Source: Flaccisagitta enflata
Lineage: Eukaryota > Chaetognatha > Sagittoidea > Aphragmophora
Assembly: GCA_965153355.1 (NCBI GenBank)
Contig: OZ231128.1
Location: 41,416,001 to 41,480,000, forward strand
DNA length: 64,000 bases
Direction of reading: 5' to 3'
Positions within the stretch are counted from its first letter, which is position 1; every line of letters begins with the position of its first letter. Positions 23,795 through 39,973 of the stretch are shown here, one piece after another. Below the pieces are notes generated by a model. The model saw only the letters and a list, made by a program, of their open reading frames with translations. It made no database searches and had not been told where the DNA came from. A program made the translations under genes and the position numbers.

Positions 23795-24046
23795 AACAAG
23801 GCCAACACCTTACAGTCGCGTGCGGTTGTTAAGACTAAAAGACTAAAAGACTAAAAAACTAAAAGACTAAAAGACTAAAAGACTAAAAGACTAAATGTAA
23901 ATTGTCTTGAAATAACTTAAAATGGCTTAAAATAATGTAATACGATGAAAAAGCTAAGAGTGACCGACGGACGGACGGACCGACAGACCAACCCACCGAC
24001 AGACGGACAAAGCGGGTCATAGAGTCGCGTGCAAGCGACTAAAAAA
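23795..24046 (+). mobile_element. PH-A3 element, complete
   Basis: AACAAGGCCAACACCTTACA, box AGTCGCGTGCGG, then a GACTAAAA tandem array (8 units), AATGACTTAAA-like units and a GACG/GACC core. Hairpin AGTCGCGTGCAAGCGACT, then AAAAA. Confidence 0.8.
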
Positions 24047-24508
24047 AGGCTCAACTGAAATTCTTTTGGATAGCCCATTTAGGCCAGTATTTTAACTATT
24101 CCAAAGCTATGACCAAAAAAAGAAAAAAGTAAACAAAGCAATTAGAAGAGTGAGGTTCATTATTTCAGATGCATAACGGTTGAATCACACAAGGAAAGAG
24201 AAAAGCCAGAAAAGAACCGGATAAGATGTCGAAGAAAGAGGAAAATATGAAAAAGAATCTGGGCGTCTTTGACTGTTGCCCATGACCAGGCTTTAATAAT
24301 GCAGGAAGACGCAGACTTTGTTGGTTCCTAACCTCTTTCCTTTATTTTGCTGTCTGGTTGCCTCTCTGTGTGTCTGTCTGTCTGTCTTTTGGTTTTTATT
24401 CTATCTGTCTGTTATTCTTTCTGTCAGCTCGCTCTTTATCCCTCTGTCAGCTTATCCGTCTCTCTTTCTGTCTGGTTATCTGTATGTCTATCTAGCTGAC
24501 CTTACTTC

Positions 24509-25296
<788 letters not shown>

Positions 25297-25715
25297 TAGC
25301 GATGTGGAAGCGCCCAATTTGACGGCTGGGAAAGCCACAAATATTTCAACTGAACAAGGCCAACACCTATTAGTCGCGTGCGGGACTTCAACAAATTAAG
25401 ATGACTTTCAATGACTCAATAAAACTTAAAGTTACTTAGACGACTAAATTTAGCTAAGTGACTCAATGCAGGGTGATATGACTTAAACTGACTTAGACTT
25501 AGAATGATTTAGAATGACTTAGTATGATTAAGAATTACTTAGAATGACTAATAATGATAAAAATATAATAAAAAAGAAAAGTGTGACGGACGGACGGACG
25601 GACCGACAGACAGATTGGCCGACAAAGCGGGGTGAAGAGTCGTCAAGCACGCGACTAAAAATGGAAGCGGAAGCGAAAGCGGTGCAAACGGCATAAAAAT
25701 CGACTGATTCCACAA
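25297..25715 (+). mobile_element. hAT-type MITE copy split by a PH-A3 insertion
   Basis: The left part, TAGCGATGTGGAAGCG...ATATTTCAACT (25297-25352), and the right part, TGGAAGCGGAAGCGAAAGCG (from 25662), match the two halves of the intact MITE at 35856-35991. The right terminus is degenerate. The PH-A3 element sits between them. Confidence 0.6.
25353..25661 (+). mobile_element. PH-A3 element inserted in the MITE
   Basis: AACAAGGCCAACACCTATTAG, box AGTCGCGTGCGGG, AATGACTTAGA-type minisatellite, (GACG)n core, hairpin AGTCGTCAAGCACGCGACT, then AAAAA. Comparison with the intact MITE defines the element's ends to within a few bases. Confidence 0.8.
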
Positions 25716-26747
<1,032 letters not shown>

Positions 26748-26983
26748 TCCTTCTTCAGTCTCTCTTCCGTATATATAAATTCCTCAATCCTCATAGATTT
26801 TCCTCCTCTCCTAAAGTTATATGATTCTGCTGCTTTCTCTCTGTAGACTGTCCTTGTTTTTGCGTCCTTCATTTGGGTTTTAGGTTTCAACCTTTGGACG
26901 ACTCAAATCTTATCTTTTTTCCGCCTTTTTTTTTGTCTATCTCTTCCATCTTCTTCTCAGCATCAGTCTTTTCTTCCCTTCTG

Positions 26984-27327
<344 letters not shown>

Positions 27328-27476
27328 GATGTGTTTGACTTTAATAAGTTGCGACATTTCCATTTCTCCTTTTGAACTCGTTCGCAGCTGCCTGAAAGGC
27401 GTTTTGTTCTACCGTGCTGCATAGCATATTTCCTTAACTAGCAAAGTAACCAGCAAAAAATATCTGCTCCTGAAAA

Positions 27477-27699
27477 AACAAGGCCAACGCGTTACAAGTC
27501 GCGTGCGGTCTTGAAGACTAAAAGTCTAAGAGACTAAAAGACCTAAAGATCAAAAGACAAAACAACTAAAAGCAGGAGCAGAAATGTAAAAAAAACCGAA
27601 AACGCCAAAAAAAAGTAAAGGAAACCGACCGACCGACAGACCAACCGACCGACCGACCGACATAGCGGTTCATAGAGTCGCGTAGCACGCGACTAAAAA
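27477..27699 (+). mobile_element. PH-A3 element, complete
   Basis: AACAAGGCCAACGCGTTACA, box AGTCGCGTGCGG, GACTAAAAG units, (GACC)n core, CATAGAG, hairpin AGTCGCGTAGCACGCGACT, then AAAAA. Confidence 0.8.
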
Positions 27700-27993
27700 T
27701 TGATAACTGTACTCAACAATCATCCTCAATATTACAACTTTGCCCTAACGCCAAAAGGCTGATTTCTATTTCTTTCAACTGCCCCTGTACATCCGCACTA
27801 AACTTGGCAAGCCCTGTATCTGGCCTTGATTAGGTACTTTTTACACCATGTGCTTTCCCACATGCACAATCTGCGCTTCCTACTTTACCGATTTCTTTTT
27901 CTGCTTCCCTATTTTTTCTTTTTTTCCGTTTTGAAGAATTTCCTTTTGAAGGCGATTTGAAAGCGAAAGATTCGAGATGTATGGAAAAGATAT

Positions 27994-28330
<337 letters not shown>

Positions 28331-28604
28331 TAAAGCGATAGAGCGGTAAAATCATCACCTGTGAAATGTTCAAAACATTCTCACTACTTTTCACATTTCC
28401 ACATTCCAATCCCCTCCAGCTTCAAGCCACCGCTTTATGCACAACTGTACTTGGATTTCTTTACACATGCGCATATTTATGCAGGTACACACTACACCCA
28501 ATATCGTCCAGTGGCATTGATAAAAAACACACATCGCACACAAAAACACACCCGGAAATATGAGACAGACACTTACTCACACAGTGTGTAATACACTCGT
28601 TCAA

Positions 28605-29305
<701 letters not shown>

Positions 29306-29436
29306 AACAAGGCCAAGTAGGCCAATAAGGTGCGACATGTGGATCGTTAAGCGAATGTGTTACCAACCGACCAACCGACTTACCGACTGACCGACGGACA
29401 CAGCCCGTTGTAGAGGTGCTCTGTCGCACCTAAAAA
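29306..29436 (+). mobile_element. PH-C element, complete
   Basis: AACAAGGCCAAGTAGGCC, AATAAGGTGCGAC box, GACC/GACT core, CGTTGTAGAGG, terminal hairpin AGGTGCTCTGTCGCACCT, then AAAAA. Only ~130 bp, the smallest complete PH form. Confidence 0.8.
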
Positions 29437-30017
29437 CAGTTGTCTGTGTCTCCTAGTAGGGACAGTGTGTAACGAAGATCAAGAAGTTTTCTTCGTCAAT
29501 CATTTGGAATTTGATGTTTAGGCACAGTGCACGTTGCTTACCTTTACTGGGCATGGCTTCTATTTTACACCGCCTAGGCCTAAAAGTTGCAACAACCCTG
29601 TCAGTCACTTGTTATTGGACAGGGGCGAGATCGTACGGACAGACCTGTTAACGAAAATATCGAGCAGCAACGACACGGCATAGTGGGGAGTCTGAAAATG
29701 ACATCCGAATGAAAATTGTGTCCACTATACTACAGATTGAGAGAAGTACAATTTCCCATCTTATCTAGGGTTAACAAATGTCACCTCCATAAAAAAAAAT
29801 CCTCGTCCCACTTAGGGGAGGGTTAGAAAATGTCATTTCCATTTAAAAAAGAAAAGCCCGCCTGAGACAGGAAGTGACAGATGACGCCTTTTTGCCTGAC
29901 GCATTTTTTGCCGCCATCTTGCTGCCATCGTATGCCATCGTATTTAGCCGGAAGAAAAAGAAGAATCAAATGAAGGGACAAAAGGAGAAGGAGAAGGAAA
30001 AGAAGAACATGGAACGG
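29437..30017. other. intergenic DNA, no supported gene
   Basis: Two similar short blocks, ...AAATGTCA(C/T)(C/T)TCCAT then an A-run (~29775-29860), suggest a small local duplication. No exon is supported. Confidence 0.4.
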
Positions 30018-30246
30018 AACAAGGCCGGATACACGGCTACCCTAGTCGCGTGCAGGTGGGCAGGAGCAGTGCTTGAGGTCACTAGGGCATCTGGGCAGGA
30101 GCTGTATGCTCAAAAAGCTCCAAAACGCCGAGAAAGTAAAAAGGGGACCAACCGACCAACCGACCAACCGACCGACCGACCAACCGACCGACCGACCGAC
30201 CGACCGACATAGCGGGATGTAGAGTCGCGTAACACGCGACTAAAAA
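30018..30246 (+). mobile_element. PH-A1 element, complete
   Basis: Canonical copy: AACAAGGCCGGATACACGGC, CTAGTCGCGTGC box, two GGGCAGGAGC blocks, (GACC)n core, TAGCGGGATGTAGAG. Perfect hairpin AGTCGCGTAACACGCGACT, then AAAAA. Its 3' end runs straight into a (GAA)n tract. Confidence 0.85.
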
Positions 30247-30426
30247 GAAGAAGAAGAAGAAGAAGAAGAAGAAGAAGAAGAAGGAGAAGAAGACGAAGAC
30301 GAAGACGAAGAAGAAGAAGAAGAAGAAGAAGAAGAAGAAGAAGAAGAAGAAGAAGAAGAAGAAGAAGAAGAAGAAGAAGAAGAAGAAGAAGAAGAAGAAG
30401 AAGAAGAAGAAGAAGAAGAAGAAGAA

Positions 30427-30458
<32 letters not shown>

Positions 30459-30482
30459 AAGAGGAGGAGAAAAAGAAGGAGG
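30247..30482. repeat. (GAA)n microsatellite, ~235 bp
   Basis: Begins at the A-tail of PH-A1 and ends at a PH-B start, so the tract fills the gap between two PH elements. It is purine-rich and H-DNA-prone. Confidence 0.95.
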
Positions 30483-31037
30483 TAATAGTCGCAAAAGTGT
30501 TAGATGGTCAGCGGTACCCGTGCCCTGCCTAAGTAGTTTGGGTTTGAAGTTGAAGGGGAAGCAGGGCAGCGGCCCCGAAGGGATCGATGACCTATCCTTT
30601 CACACATATTTCTCCTCCTTCTCCTCCGTCCCCCCTCAAAGCCCAGCCTCGAGGCCCAAATTCCAGTCTTGAGGTCCAAATCCCAGTCTCGAGGCCCAAA
30701 TCCCAGCCTCAAGGCCCATATCCTAGCCTCAAGGCCCAAATCCTAGCCTGGAGGCTGGGACCTTGCCCTCTAAGCTGGGATTTGGACGTCCAGGTTGAGA
30801 TTTTGGCCTCAAGGCTGGAATCTGGGCCTCCAGGCCAAGATTTGGGCCTTGAGGCTAGGATTTTGGCCTTGAGGCAGGGATTTGGGCCTCGAGACTGGGA
30901 TTTGGACCTCAAGACTGGAATTTGGGCCTCCAGGCTGGGCTTTGAGGGGGGTACGAAGGAGAAGGAGAAGGAGGAGAAAATTCCCCATATGTGTGAAAGC
31001 ATAGGTCATCGACCCCTTCGGGGCCGCTGCCCAAAAA
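30483..31037 (+). mobile_element. PH-B element, complete, with palindromic 21-mer array
   Basis: TAGTCGCAAAAGTGTTAGAT start, GGTCAGCGGTACCC, then GCAGGGCAGCGGCCCCGAAG. The core array (30640-30945) switches orientation near 30745-30790: CCCAAATCCCAGCCTCAAGG-type units, then GGGATTTGGGCCTTGAGG-type units. The closing end, CGACCCCTTCGGGGCCGCTG plus CCCAAAAA, is the inverted partner of the start. The long open frame across the array is a by-product of 21-bp periodicity. Confidence 0.75.
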
Positions 31038-31119
31038 GGAGGAGAAGAAGAAGAAGAGGGAGAAAAATACCAAGAAAGAGGAAAAGAAAGATACGATTTG
31101 AAAGGGAACATTCCTGGGA

Positions 31120-31263
<144 letters not shown>

Positions 31264-31492
31264 GATAGTGAGAAACTTCAAAAAGAGAGACACATACAGA
31301 GAAAATGAGCCAGAGTCAGAGAGAAAGAGACAGAGAGAAAGAAAGAGACACGGAGGGAGAAAAAGGAAGGAAAAGGCAGAAGCCAAAAGCTGATTTACGC
31401 AGTTGAGCACCTTTCTTCAGAATGGTGGATGCGGGCGAGTGGGTGCTACTATGATGTGGGTTATGTGGATGAAAAATGTCTTTGCAGAGGCT

Positions 31493-31647
31493 GTTGTTGT
31501 CATTGTCGTTGTTGTTGTTGTTGTTTTTGTTTTTGTTTTTGTTTTTGTTTTTGTTTTTGTTGTTGTTGTTGTTGTTGTTGTTTTTGTTGTTTTTGTTGTA
31601 CTTGTTGTTGTTGTTTTTGTTTTTGTTGTTGTTGTTGTTGTTGTTAA

Positions 31648-31706
<59 letters not shown>
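31493..31706. repeat. (TTG)n / (TTTTTG)n compound repeat
   Basis: TTG tracts interrupted by a TTTTTG hexamer block and single variants. Confidence 0.95.
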
Positions 31707-31707
<1 letters not shown>

Positions 31708-31939
31708 CTCTTCTTCCTGGGAGAAGATGGGGTAAACAGGGTTGGTTGGCGGCACAAGTGGTAAACATGGTATGACGGGAGTTTAATGCTGGCGAGAATT
31801 CTTGGAATTCACGCTACCGAGAATCGGGGATTTTCACGCTACCGAGAATTCTCGGTAGCGTTAAGATTGTAAAAGAAATTTGATTCTTGCTACTGAGAAT
31901 TTGTTTATCTTTTTCTCTGCCCTTCCTCCTGCTTTCTTT

Positions 31940-31941
<2 letters not shown>

Positions 31942-32018
<77 letters not shown>

Positions 32019-32410
32019 CCTTTTTTCTTTTTTTCCTTTTTATTTTTTTTGTTCTTTCTTTTTTCTTTCTATTTTTCTTTTCTTTCTTTTTTCTTTTTTT
32101 TTTCCTTCTTTTTCTTTTTTCTTTTTTTCTCTTTCTTTCAATCTTTCTCTCTCCTCTTTTTTTTTTCCTTTTTTTTTTATATTCTTTTTGTTTTTTTTCT
32201 TTCCTTCTTTTTTTTTTTTTTCTTTTTGTATTGGTTCCTTCTTTGCTTCCTTCCATTTTTCTTTTTTTTTTCTTTCTGTATTTTTTTTTGTTCCTCCCTT
32301 CCTCTGTTCCTTCTTTTCTGTTTTCTTTCTTTTTTTTTCTCCTTTTTTTTTCTTTTTTTTATTCAATCTTTCTTTTTTTCTTTTTTTTTTCTCAATATCT
32401 TTTTCATCTC
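31942..32410. repeat. (CT)n then ~400-bp polypyrimidine tract
   Basis: (CT)n to 32012, then almost pure T/C DNA to ~32410. Both the plus (Phe/Ser/Leu) and minus (Lys/Glu) long frames are compositional artefacts. Confidence 0.9.
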
Positions 32411-33010
<600 letters not shown>

Positions 33011-33276
33011 AAATCTATTCTCAGTAACGACTATCTTTTACAATAATCATCATAACTGAGAATTGATTTTAATGCTATAGAGAATTCTCTATAGCATGAA
33101 AACATCAAAATGACATCGTTAATGCTACCGAGAATTCTCGGCAGCAATACCCACTCGGTATGACGGAAGTACAATACGGTTTGTTTAGTCGAGGTCAGAC
33201 CGACTTTTTGTTTGTGCCTTGTTTTCTTTCTCTGCAAATGATTGATTGCAAAAATTTCCGTCAAATTTTTCTTTGG

Positions 33277-34565
<1,289 letters not shown>

Positions 34566-34568
34566 TCC

Positions 34569-34818
34569 AAGACCAGACACACGGGTGTCCTTGTCACATG
34601 CGGGTGGAAAGAGGTAGTTTAGAATACGCTAAATTTGTCAAAGGGTGATTTAACAAGCCCGATCGGGCAACTAGATGCGTCATCTGCGTGATATTGGAAG
34701 AGGTGTAACGGACGGACGGACGGACGGACCGACGGGCGGACGGACGGACGGACAGACCCTCTTTTAGAGATGCGATGACGATCTAAAAACAAAGGAGCCG
34801 TGTATCCGACCCTGTTTA
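34569..34818. mobile_element. two opposing decayed PH-A 5' ends around a PH-D element
   Basis: The left fragment (34569-34620) is a plus-oriented PH-A start: ACACACGGGTGTCCTTGTCA, CATGCGGGTGG. The right fragment (34791-34818) is a minus-oriented start: AGCCGTGTATCCGACCCTGT. The PH-D element at 34652-34789 lies between. Confidence 0.5.
34652..34789 (+). mobile_element. PH-D element, complete
   Basis: AACAAG then the perfect palindrome GCCCGATCGGGC, AACTAGATGCGTC box, (GGAC)n core, ACCCTCTTTTAGAG. A degraded terminal hairpin, AGATGCGATGACGATCT, is followed by AAAAA. Confidence 0.75.
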
Positions 34819-35549
34819 CTCTAACTCTCACTGGACAGATAAATGGACTTAGTACCTACAGATTCTTATGAACATGTCTAAAAACACGCGGGATGTCAGT
34901 GGCTGACGTCTCAATCAAGTCTAATAGTCATTGGAGCGGAAATGCGATGGCGGAATGCAGCAGTTGGGTGCTTCACATAAGTTTAATGTTTCTTATTTGG
35001 ATAATGTATAAGTTTTGTATAGAATGAGTTGTTGCACACATCATATATGAAAAGTTGCTTATTTCTTTTCACCCTCTTTGCCTAATATGGACTGGCTAAT
35101 TTCAGGACCTTTACCATTTTTTTTTCTAAAAAAAAACTCATGTTCCATTTTTTAGCAAATTGTTTTAGAGGACTTATTTTGTATATTGTATAGAATAAAA
35201 CAATATGCTGACATTCTTTGAATAAGCTTTTACTAATTTCTACTTTTCATAGAATTGTTAATCTGCCTTTTAAAAAATCTCTTTTATATCTTATGTTCTG
35301 GTATGTTAATCTGTTCTTACAAACACCATGATCTTTTAAAACAAATAATTGTCCATTTAGTAACAAAACTACATAGGATTTTGCTGATTTCTGGGATTTC
35401 TGTGGGAATTTTAGGGCCCAAACAAAAACAGAAGATGAAAGAATTTTGAAAAAAGAAAAATAGTTATCTTCATGATTTTTTGTTCCTCCACATTACTTGA
35501 GTAGGGCGAAGGGATACTCCCAACTTTTGCTATGTGAAGCACCCAAATG
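34819..35549. other. AT-rich intergenic DNA, no supported feature
   Basis: No repeat or exon was recognised. Confidence 0.4.
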
Positions 35550-35618
35550 CGGCAGGCGGAAGGCGGAAGGCGGAAGGCGGAAGGCGGAAGGCGGAAGGCG
35601 GAAGGCGGAAGGCGGAAA
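35550..35618. repeat. heptanucleotide tandem repeat (AAGGCGG)n
   Basis: About ten exact units of a 7-bp repeat, GC-rich against an AT-rich background. Confidence 0.95.
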
Positions 35619-35855
35619 GGACTCGGCGTGGAAAGAATAATATTTTGTTTGCGCATGAGTGGAACTTGATCATGGTTGGACAGCTTAACCGATACATTTT
35701 ATGTAGAGTGGATTTAGCCGAATATTTGATGCCACTCAAAAAGTGGGGGTTTTCGTCTTCGGCAGGGGAGGGGATGTCTAAGATGGTGGTACTGGGACTC
35801 CCAGTCTGGGAGATATTGATTCGCAATGGCGATGGCATGATGGTCCTGTTATGAG

Positions 35856-35991
35856 TAGGGATGTGGAAGCGATTGACCGCTTCCATTTTGGTGGGTGGGA
35901 TAGCTACTAATATTTGAACTACAAAATGGAAGCGGAAGCTGAAGCGGAGGCGGTGAAAGCGGCATGAAAATCAACCGCTTCTACATCCCTA
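35856..35991. mobile_element. hAT-type MITE, 136 bp, 8-bp target duplication
   Basis: Ends are TAGGGATGTGGAAGCG and, at the right, CGCTTCTACATCCCTA (inverted, one mismatch). Both flanks carry GTTATGAG (35848-35855 and 35992-35999), an exact 8-bp direct repeat as expected for hAT transposition. The interior contains mirrored CCGCTTCCATTTTG and CAAAATGGAAGCGG. Non-autonomous. Confidence 0.85.
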
Positions 35992-36303
35992 GTTATGAGT
36001 ACGCTAAATGTTATAGCAACTTAAAACGGTTGCTTTCTAACTGTTTTCGCACTGTTCCAAGCAATTGTGTTCTTTGTTACTTTTAGTGAAATAACATTTG
36101 GTGAAACAAAATCAACGAGGCTTAACGCGTGTTTGGCACGTTTTTGCGGTCCCGATTGTTTACATTCGGACATTCTAGTCTGTTTTACATTGCGTAAAGA
36201 ATTTATTCATTGGCATTAACGAGAGAAGAAATGGAACAGATAAGAAGAGTTGAGGAGATTTAGAGCCAAAAGCCCCAAACACGTCCCCCGTAACTCCTTT
36301 TAA

Positions 36304-37330
36304 AACAAGGCCGGATACACGGCTACCCCAGTCGCGTGCGGGTGGGCAGGGGCTGTATTTGAAGCCACTAGAGCATTTGGGCAGTAGCAGTGAGGCCAAA
36401 GACCGCAAAAACCAAAAAAAAAAAAAAAAAAAGAAGTAATAGTCGCAAAAGCGTTAGATGGTCAGCGGTACCCGATGCCCCTGTGTGAGTGTATGTGAGT
36501 GTGTGGTTGTTAGAGGGGCAGCGGCCCCGAAGGGGCCGATGAACTATGCTGTTTATGCAGGAGAAGGAGAAGGAGGCCAGCAGGCCCCAAAGGAGCCTTG
36601 AATTTGAGATTTGGGGTAGGATTTTGGGCTTTGAGGCTAGGATTTGGGTCCTGAGGCCCTATGAGGGAGGGTGACTGGAAAATGGACCTCTGGGCTAGAA
36701 TTTTGGCTCTGAGGCTTGAGGCTGGGAGGGGGGGTAAGCTTGAGAAGGAGAAGGAGGCCAGCAGGCCCCAAAGGAGCCTTGAATTTGAGATTTGGGGTAG
36801 GAATTTGGGCTTTGAGGCTAGGATTTGGGTCCAGAGGCCCTATGAGGGAGGGTGACTGGAAAATGGACCTCTGGGCTAGAATTTGGGCTCTGAGGCTTGA
36901 GGCTGGGAGGGGGGGAAAGCTTGAGAAGGAGGAGGAGGCCAGCAGGCCCCGAAGGACCCAATGACCTATGCTTGGCGCCTAAAGGCTTAAATTTGGATCC
37001 AGAGGTTGTGATTTTAAGCTTTAGATTGAGATTTGGGCCTTGAGCCTTGAATTTGAGATTTGGGGTAGGAATTCGGGCTTTGAGGCTAGGATTTGGGGGC
37101 GGGTGACTGGAAAATGGACCTCTAGGCTAGAATTTGGCCTCTGAGGCTTGAGGCTGGGGAGTGGGGGGTACACTGGAGAAGAAGAAGGAGAAATTTCTCC
37201 TGTGTAAAAGCATAGGTCATCGGCCCCTTCGGGGCCGCTGCCCAAAAACGGGAACAACGAACCAACCAACTGACTAATGGACCAACGGACGGCAAAGCGG
37301 GGTATAGAGCCACGTAGCACGCGACTTAAA
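36304..37330 (+). mobile_element. PH-A1 / PH-B / PH-A1 composite
   Basis: PH-A1 5' end (36304-~36435) through the GGGCAG blocks, then PH-B (36436-37248). The PH-A1 3' end follows: a GACC/GACG-type remnant, AAAGCGGGGTATAGAGC and a decayed hairpin with CACGTAGCACGCGACTT. The left A/B junction, GTAATAGTCGCAAAAGCGTT, is identical to that at 22320-22345. Confidence 0.75.
36436..37248 (+). mobile_element. PH-B element with 181-bp tandem internal unit
   Basis: Standard start (TAGTCGCAAAAGCGTTAGAT, GGTCAGCGGTACCC) and end (ATCGGCCCCTTCGGGGCCGC plus TGCCCAAAAA). Inside, a unit starting GAGAAGGAGAAGGAGGCCAG recurs at 36561, 36742 and 36923 (period 181 bp). It contains the usual GGATTTGGG 21-mers. Confidence 0.75.
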
Positions 37331-37756
37331 ATGTATGAAAAAAATCCTGCTGACAAATGCCTTTGTTCTTAATACATGACTTACGGACCGATTGACTTTA
37401 AAACGTATAGAGTTGTGTCCCATGATACCGAAACATTCACAGATGGTCGAAGTTTTGTAGAGTCTAAGAGATACAATGACAGACAGATGGTCAAAATTTT
37501 GTAGAGTCTATTGCACTTGGCCATGAATACATAACTCATTAAATGAAATCAGCGAGAGGGAATGTTTTGATGTAAAAGAGGACAGCAGCTGAGGAAGAGA
37601 TGGAAAAAAGAGGAGAGAATGAAAGGGTGAAGATGAAAGAAGCAGTGGAGGAGATAGAGAAGGGAGAGAGAAAGGAAAAATAAAGATGGAATCGACAGAA
37701 GATGAGGAAGAGATACTAAAAGAAGAAACGAAGTAAGATAGTGAAGCATAGAGGTA
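37331..37756. other. intergenic DNA, no supported gene
   Basis: Contains a short two-copy duplication (ATGGTCGAAGTTTTGTAGAG / ATGGTCAAAATTTTGTAGAG) near 37442-37505 and purine-rich DNA after it. Confidence 0.45.
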
Positions 37757-37935
37757 AACAAGGCCGGATACACGGCAATCCAGTCGCGGACGGTTGGGCA
37801 GGAGCAGTAATGCGAAAACCGCTCGGAATTCAAAAATGTGACGGGCGGACGGACGGACGGACGGAGGACGGACGGACCGACGGACCTACCGACTGACACG
37901 GCAAGGTGTAGAGTCGCGTGTCCGCGACTAAAAAA
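37757..37935 (+). mobile_element. PH-A2 element, complete
   Basis: AACAAGGCCGGATACACGGC, box CAGTCGCGGACGG, GGGCAGGAGCAGTAATGCG, (GACG)n core, AAGGTGTAGAG, hairpin AGTCGCGTGTCCGCGACT, then AAAAA. Compared with A1, the box (…GCGGAC) and the hairpin arm (GTCCGC…) have changed together. Confidence 0.85.
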
Positions 37936-38202
37936 TAAGAAAGGAGAAAGACAAAAGATAAAAGAAACTTAGCAAGGGTGAGAGAATGAGGAAAGAAAGA
38001 GAGAAAAAAAGGAAAGATGAGAGATAAGGTCATTGCCAGAATATGCGTTATAAATATCATTTTGTTTCTTTTCACGCTGTTGCAGCGCCTGCAGAGAATC
38101 TAGGGTCGTTGCCTCACTAAAGTCTCTCTCGCATCTTTTTTCATTCTCTCTCCCTTTTTTTTCTTTCTGTTTTTCTTTCATCCTATCTTTCATCCTTTCT
38201 TA

Positions 38203-38263
<61 letters not shown>

Positions 38264-38338
38264 TTCCTTTCATTCTATCTTCATTCCTTTCATTCTATCT
38301 TTTTTGTATATTTCATTCCTTTTTTTCTAATTTTTTTT

Positions 38339-38406
<68 letters not shown>

Positions 38407-38430
38407 TCATTCTTTCTTTCTTTCTTTCTC

Positions 38431-38470
<40 letters not shown>

Positions 38471-38489
38471 TTATTCTTTCTTCTCCTTT
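38203..38489. repeat. (TTTC)n tetranucleotide repeats
   Basis: Two TTTC tracts (~38203-38260 and ~38337-38489) with CTATCTTTCAT-type spacers. Confidence 0.95.
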
Positions 38490-38867
38490 TTTTTCTTTCC
38501 TCTTATCTTTGTTCCTATCTATCTCTCCATCTACATATCTGTCCGTTTTCCCGTCTTGTCTGTCTTGTTTCTTCTCTTTACTTCCTTTCATGTTTACCTT
38601 TTCCATCTATTTCCTTCCACCTCATTTCTTTCTATCTATTTGATATCAATTCCACCCTCTTTCTATCTGTTGATTTCTGCCTTTGCCGTTGAGCCGTTGA
38701 GTCCATCTGTCAACATTACATTCGTTGGGTCTGTCTCTATCTCTATATCTCTCTCCTGATTCTTCTTCTCTATCTCTGTCTTTGTGTCAGCCTTTGTCTG
38801 TCGGTCTTTCTGTCAGTCTGTCTGTCAGTCTGTCTGTCGGCTGTCGGTCTGTCTGCCAGTACGTCTG

Positions 38868-38871
<4 letters not shown>

Positions 38872-38947
<76 letters not shown>
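38872..38947. repeat. (CT)n microsatellite
   Basis: Pure CT, preceded by TCTG/TGTC repeats. Confidence 0.95.
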
Positions 38948-38948
<1 letters not shown>

Positions 38949-38994
38949 AATTATGCGTCCCGGCCGATCGCGTGACCTTTGGGGAGCATCGTCA

Positions 38995-39172
38995 TGATCA
39001 GCGTCATCATCGTCGTCGTCGACGACATTGTAGCACCGGACATCGTCATCATCGTCGTCACCGTCGTCATCGTCGTCATCGTCTTCGTCCTTTTAATTCA
39101 TATCTTCATCGTTTTCTTCGTCGTCGTCCGTCATCTTTTCCGTCACCACCGTCGTCGTCGTCGTCGTCACCC
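38995..39172. repeat. imperfect (GTC/ATC)n trinucleotide array
   Basis: ATCGTCGTC-type triplets with variants over ~175 bp; frames across it are low-complexity His/Arg or Val/Ile. Confidence 0.85.
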
Positions 39173-39317
39173 AGAGTTGACGTGTTTGACCTATGGCTTA
39201 TGGTGCAGTTATGTATACTGGTCGTGCTTGAATAGCTTTTTTTGTTCCGTCTCATTCTGAAGACGAATGGCCATTGACTCAAACATTGCGCTGCGGCGCA
39301 TGTGGGCGGCCACTGTA

Positions 39318-39860
39318 TGGCCTAACGGTAGTTACTCGGAAAAAATGCCTCGGCATAGTGGCCCATACTGGGTGGTAGTATGGACTATCCCCAACACATC
39401 CATACCAAGAGCCAAATATTCTACTTGGAAATTAGGCCAAAATGGCCTAATGTGCCCATTTCTCAGGTCATTTGGGCTCTACCATGGGATTTGCAGCTAT
39501 TTTTTTGTATGACTGTATTTTTTTCTCTGAAACTTATGCCAACAAATATCTTATCACCCATGAATACCTGCCTGGCCAGGGCAAAAAGAAAATCAGGTCA
39601 AATTGACCTAATATGTACTGATTTAAGGCCAAAAATCCATTCTAAAGAGTGAAAGGATTTAAAAATATTCAGTTATGCTTTTCTTCTCTGGAACTGTTAC
39701 TGTCAGGTTATATTTCTTCTGTATGGGTATACCCATAGATTGAGCAGTCTAAATATCAGGCCAAAATGACCTAATATGGCCTAATAAACATGTTTTTCAT
39801 TCTAAAAACACATGTTTGCAGGCATGAAGAATTTGATAACTAAGTATCATTTTTTTTCTC
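39318..39860 (+). repeat. dispersed repeat family E, copy 1
   Basis: It shares at least ~250 bp with the inverted copy at ~41990-42335. Shared landmarks are GGCCTAACGGTAGTTACTCG, AAATGCCTCGGCATAG, CTACTTGGAAATTAGGCC, AAAATGGCCTAAT and TCTACCATGGG. It continues to ~39860 with more GGCCAAAATGACCTAATATG units. Non-coding; class unknown. Confidence 0.7.
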
Positions 39861-39973
39861 CAGGACTATTAGCCCGGTGGTGTGCTTACTGGACAAATGT
39901 ATGTTCGGTTTGCCCAACAAAAAACCTGGTCTAAAACTCTAGATACGCTGATGTGGCCAGATTTCTGATTATC

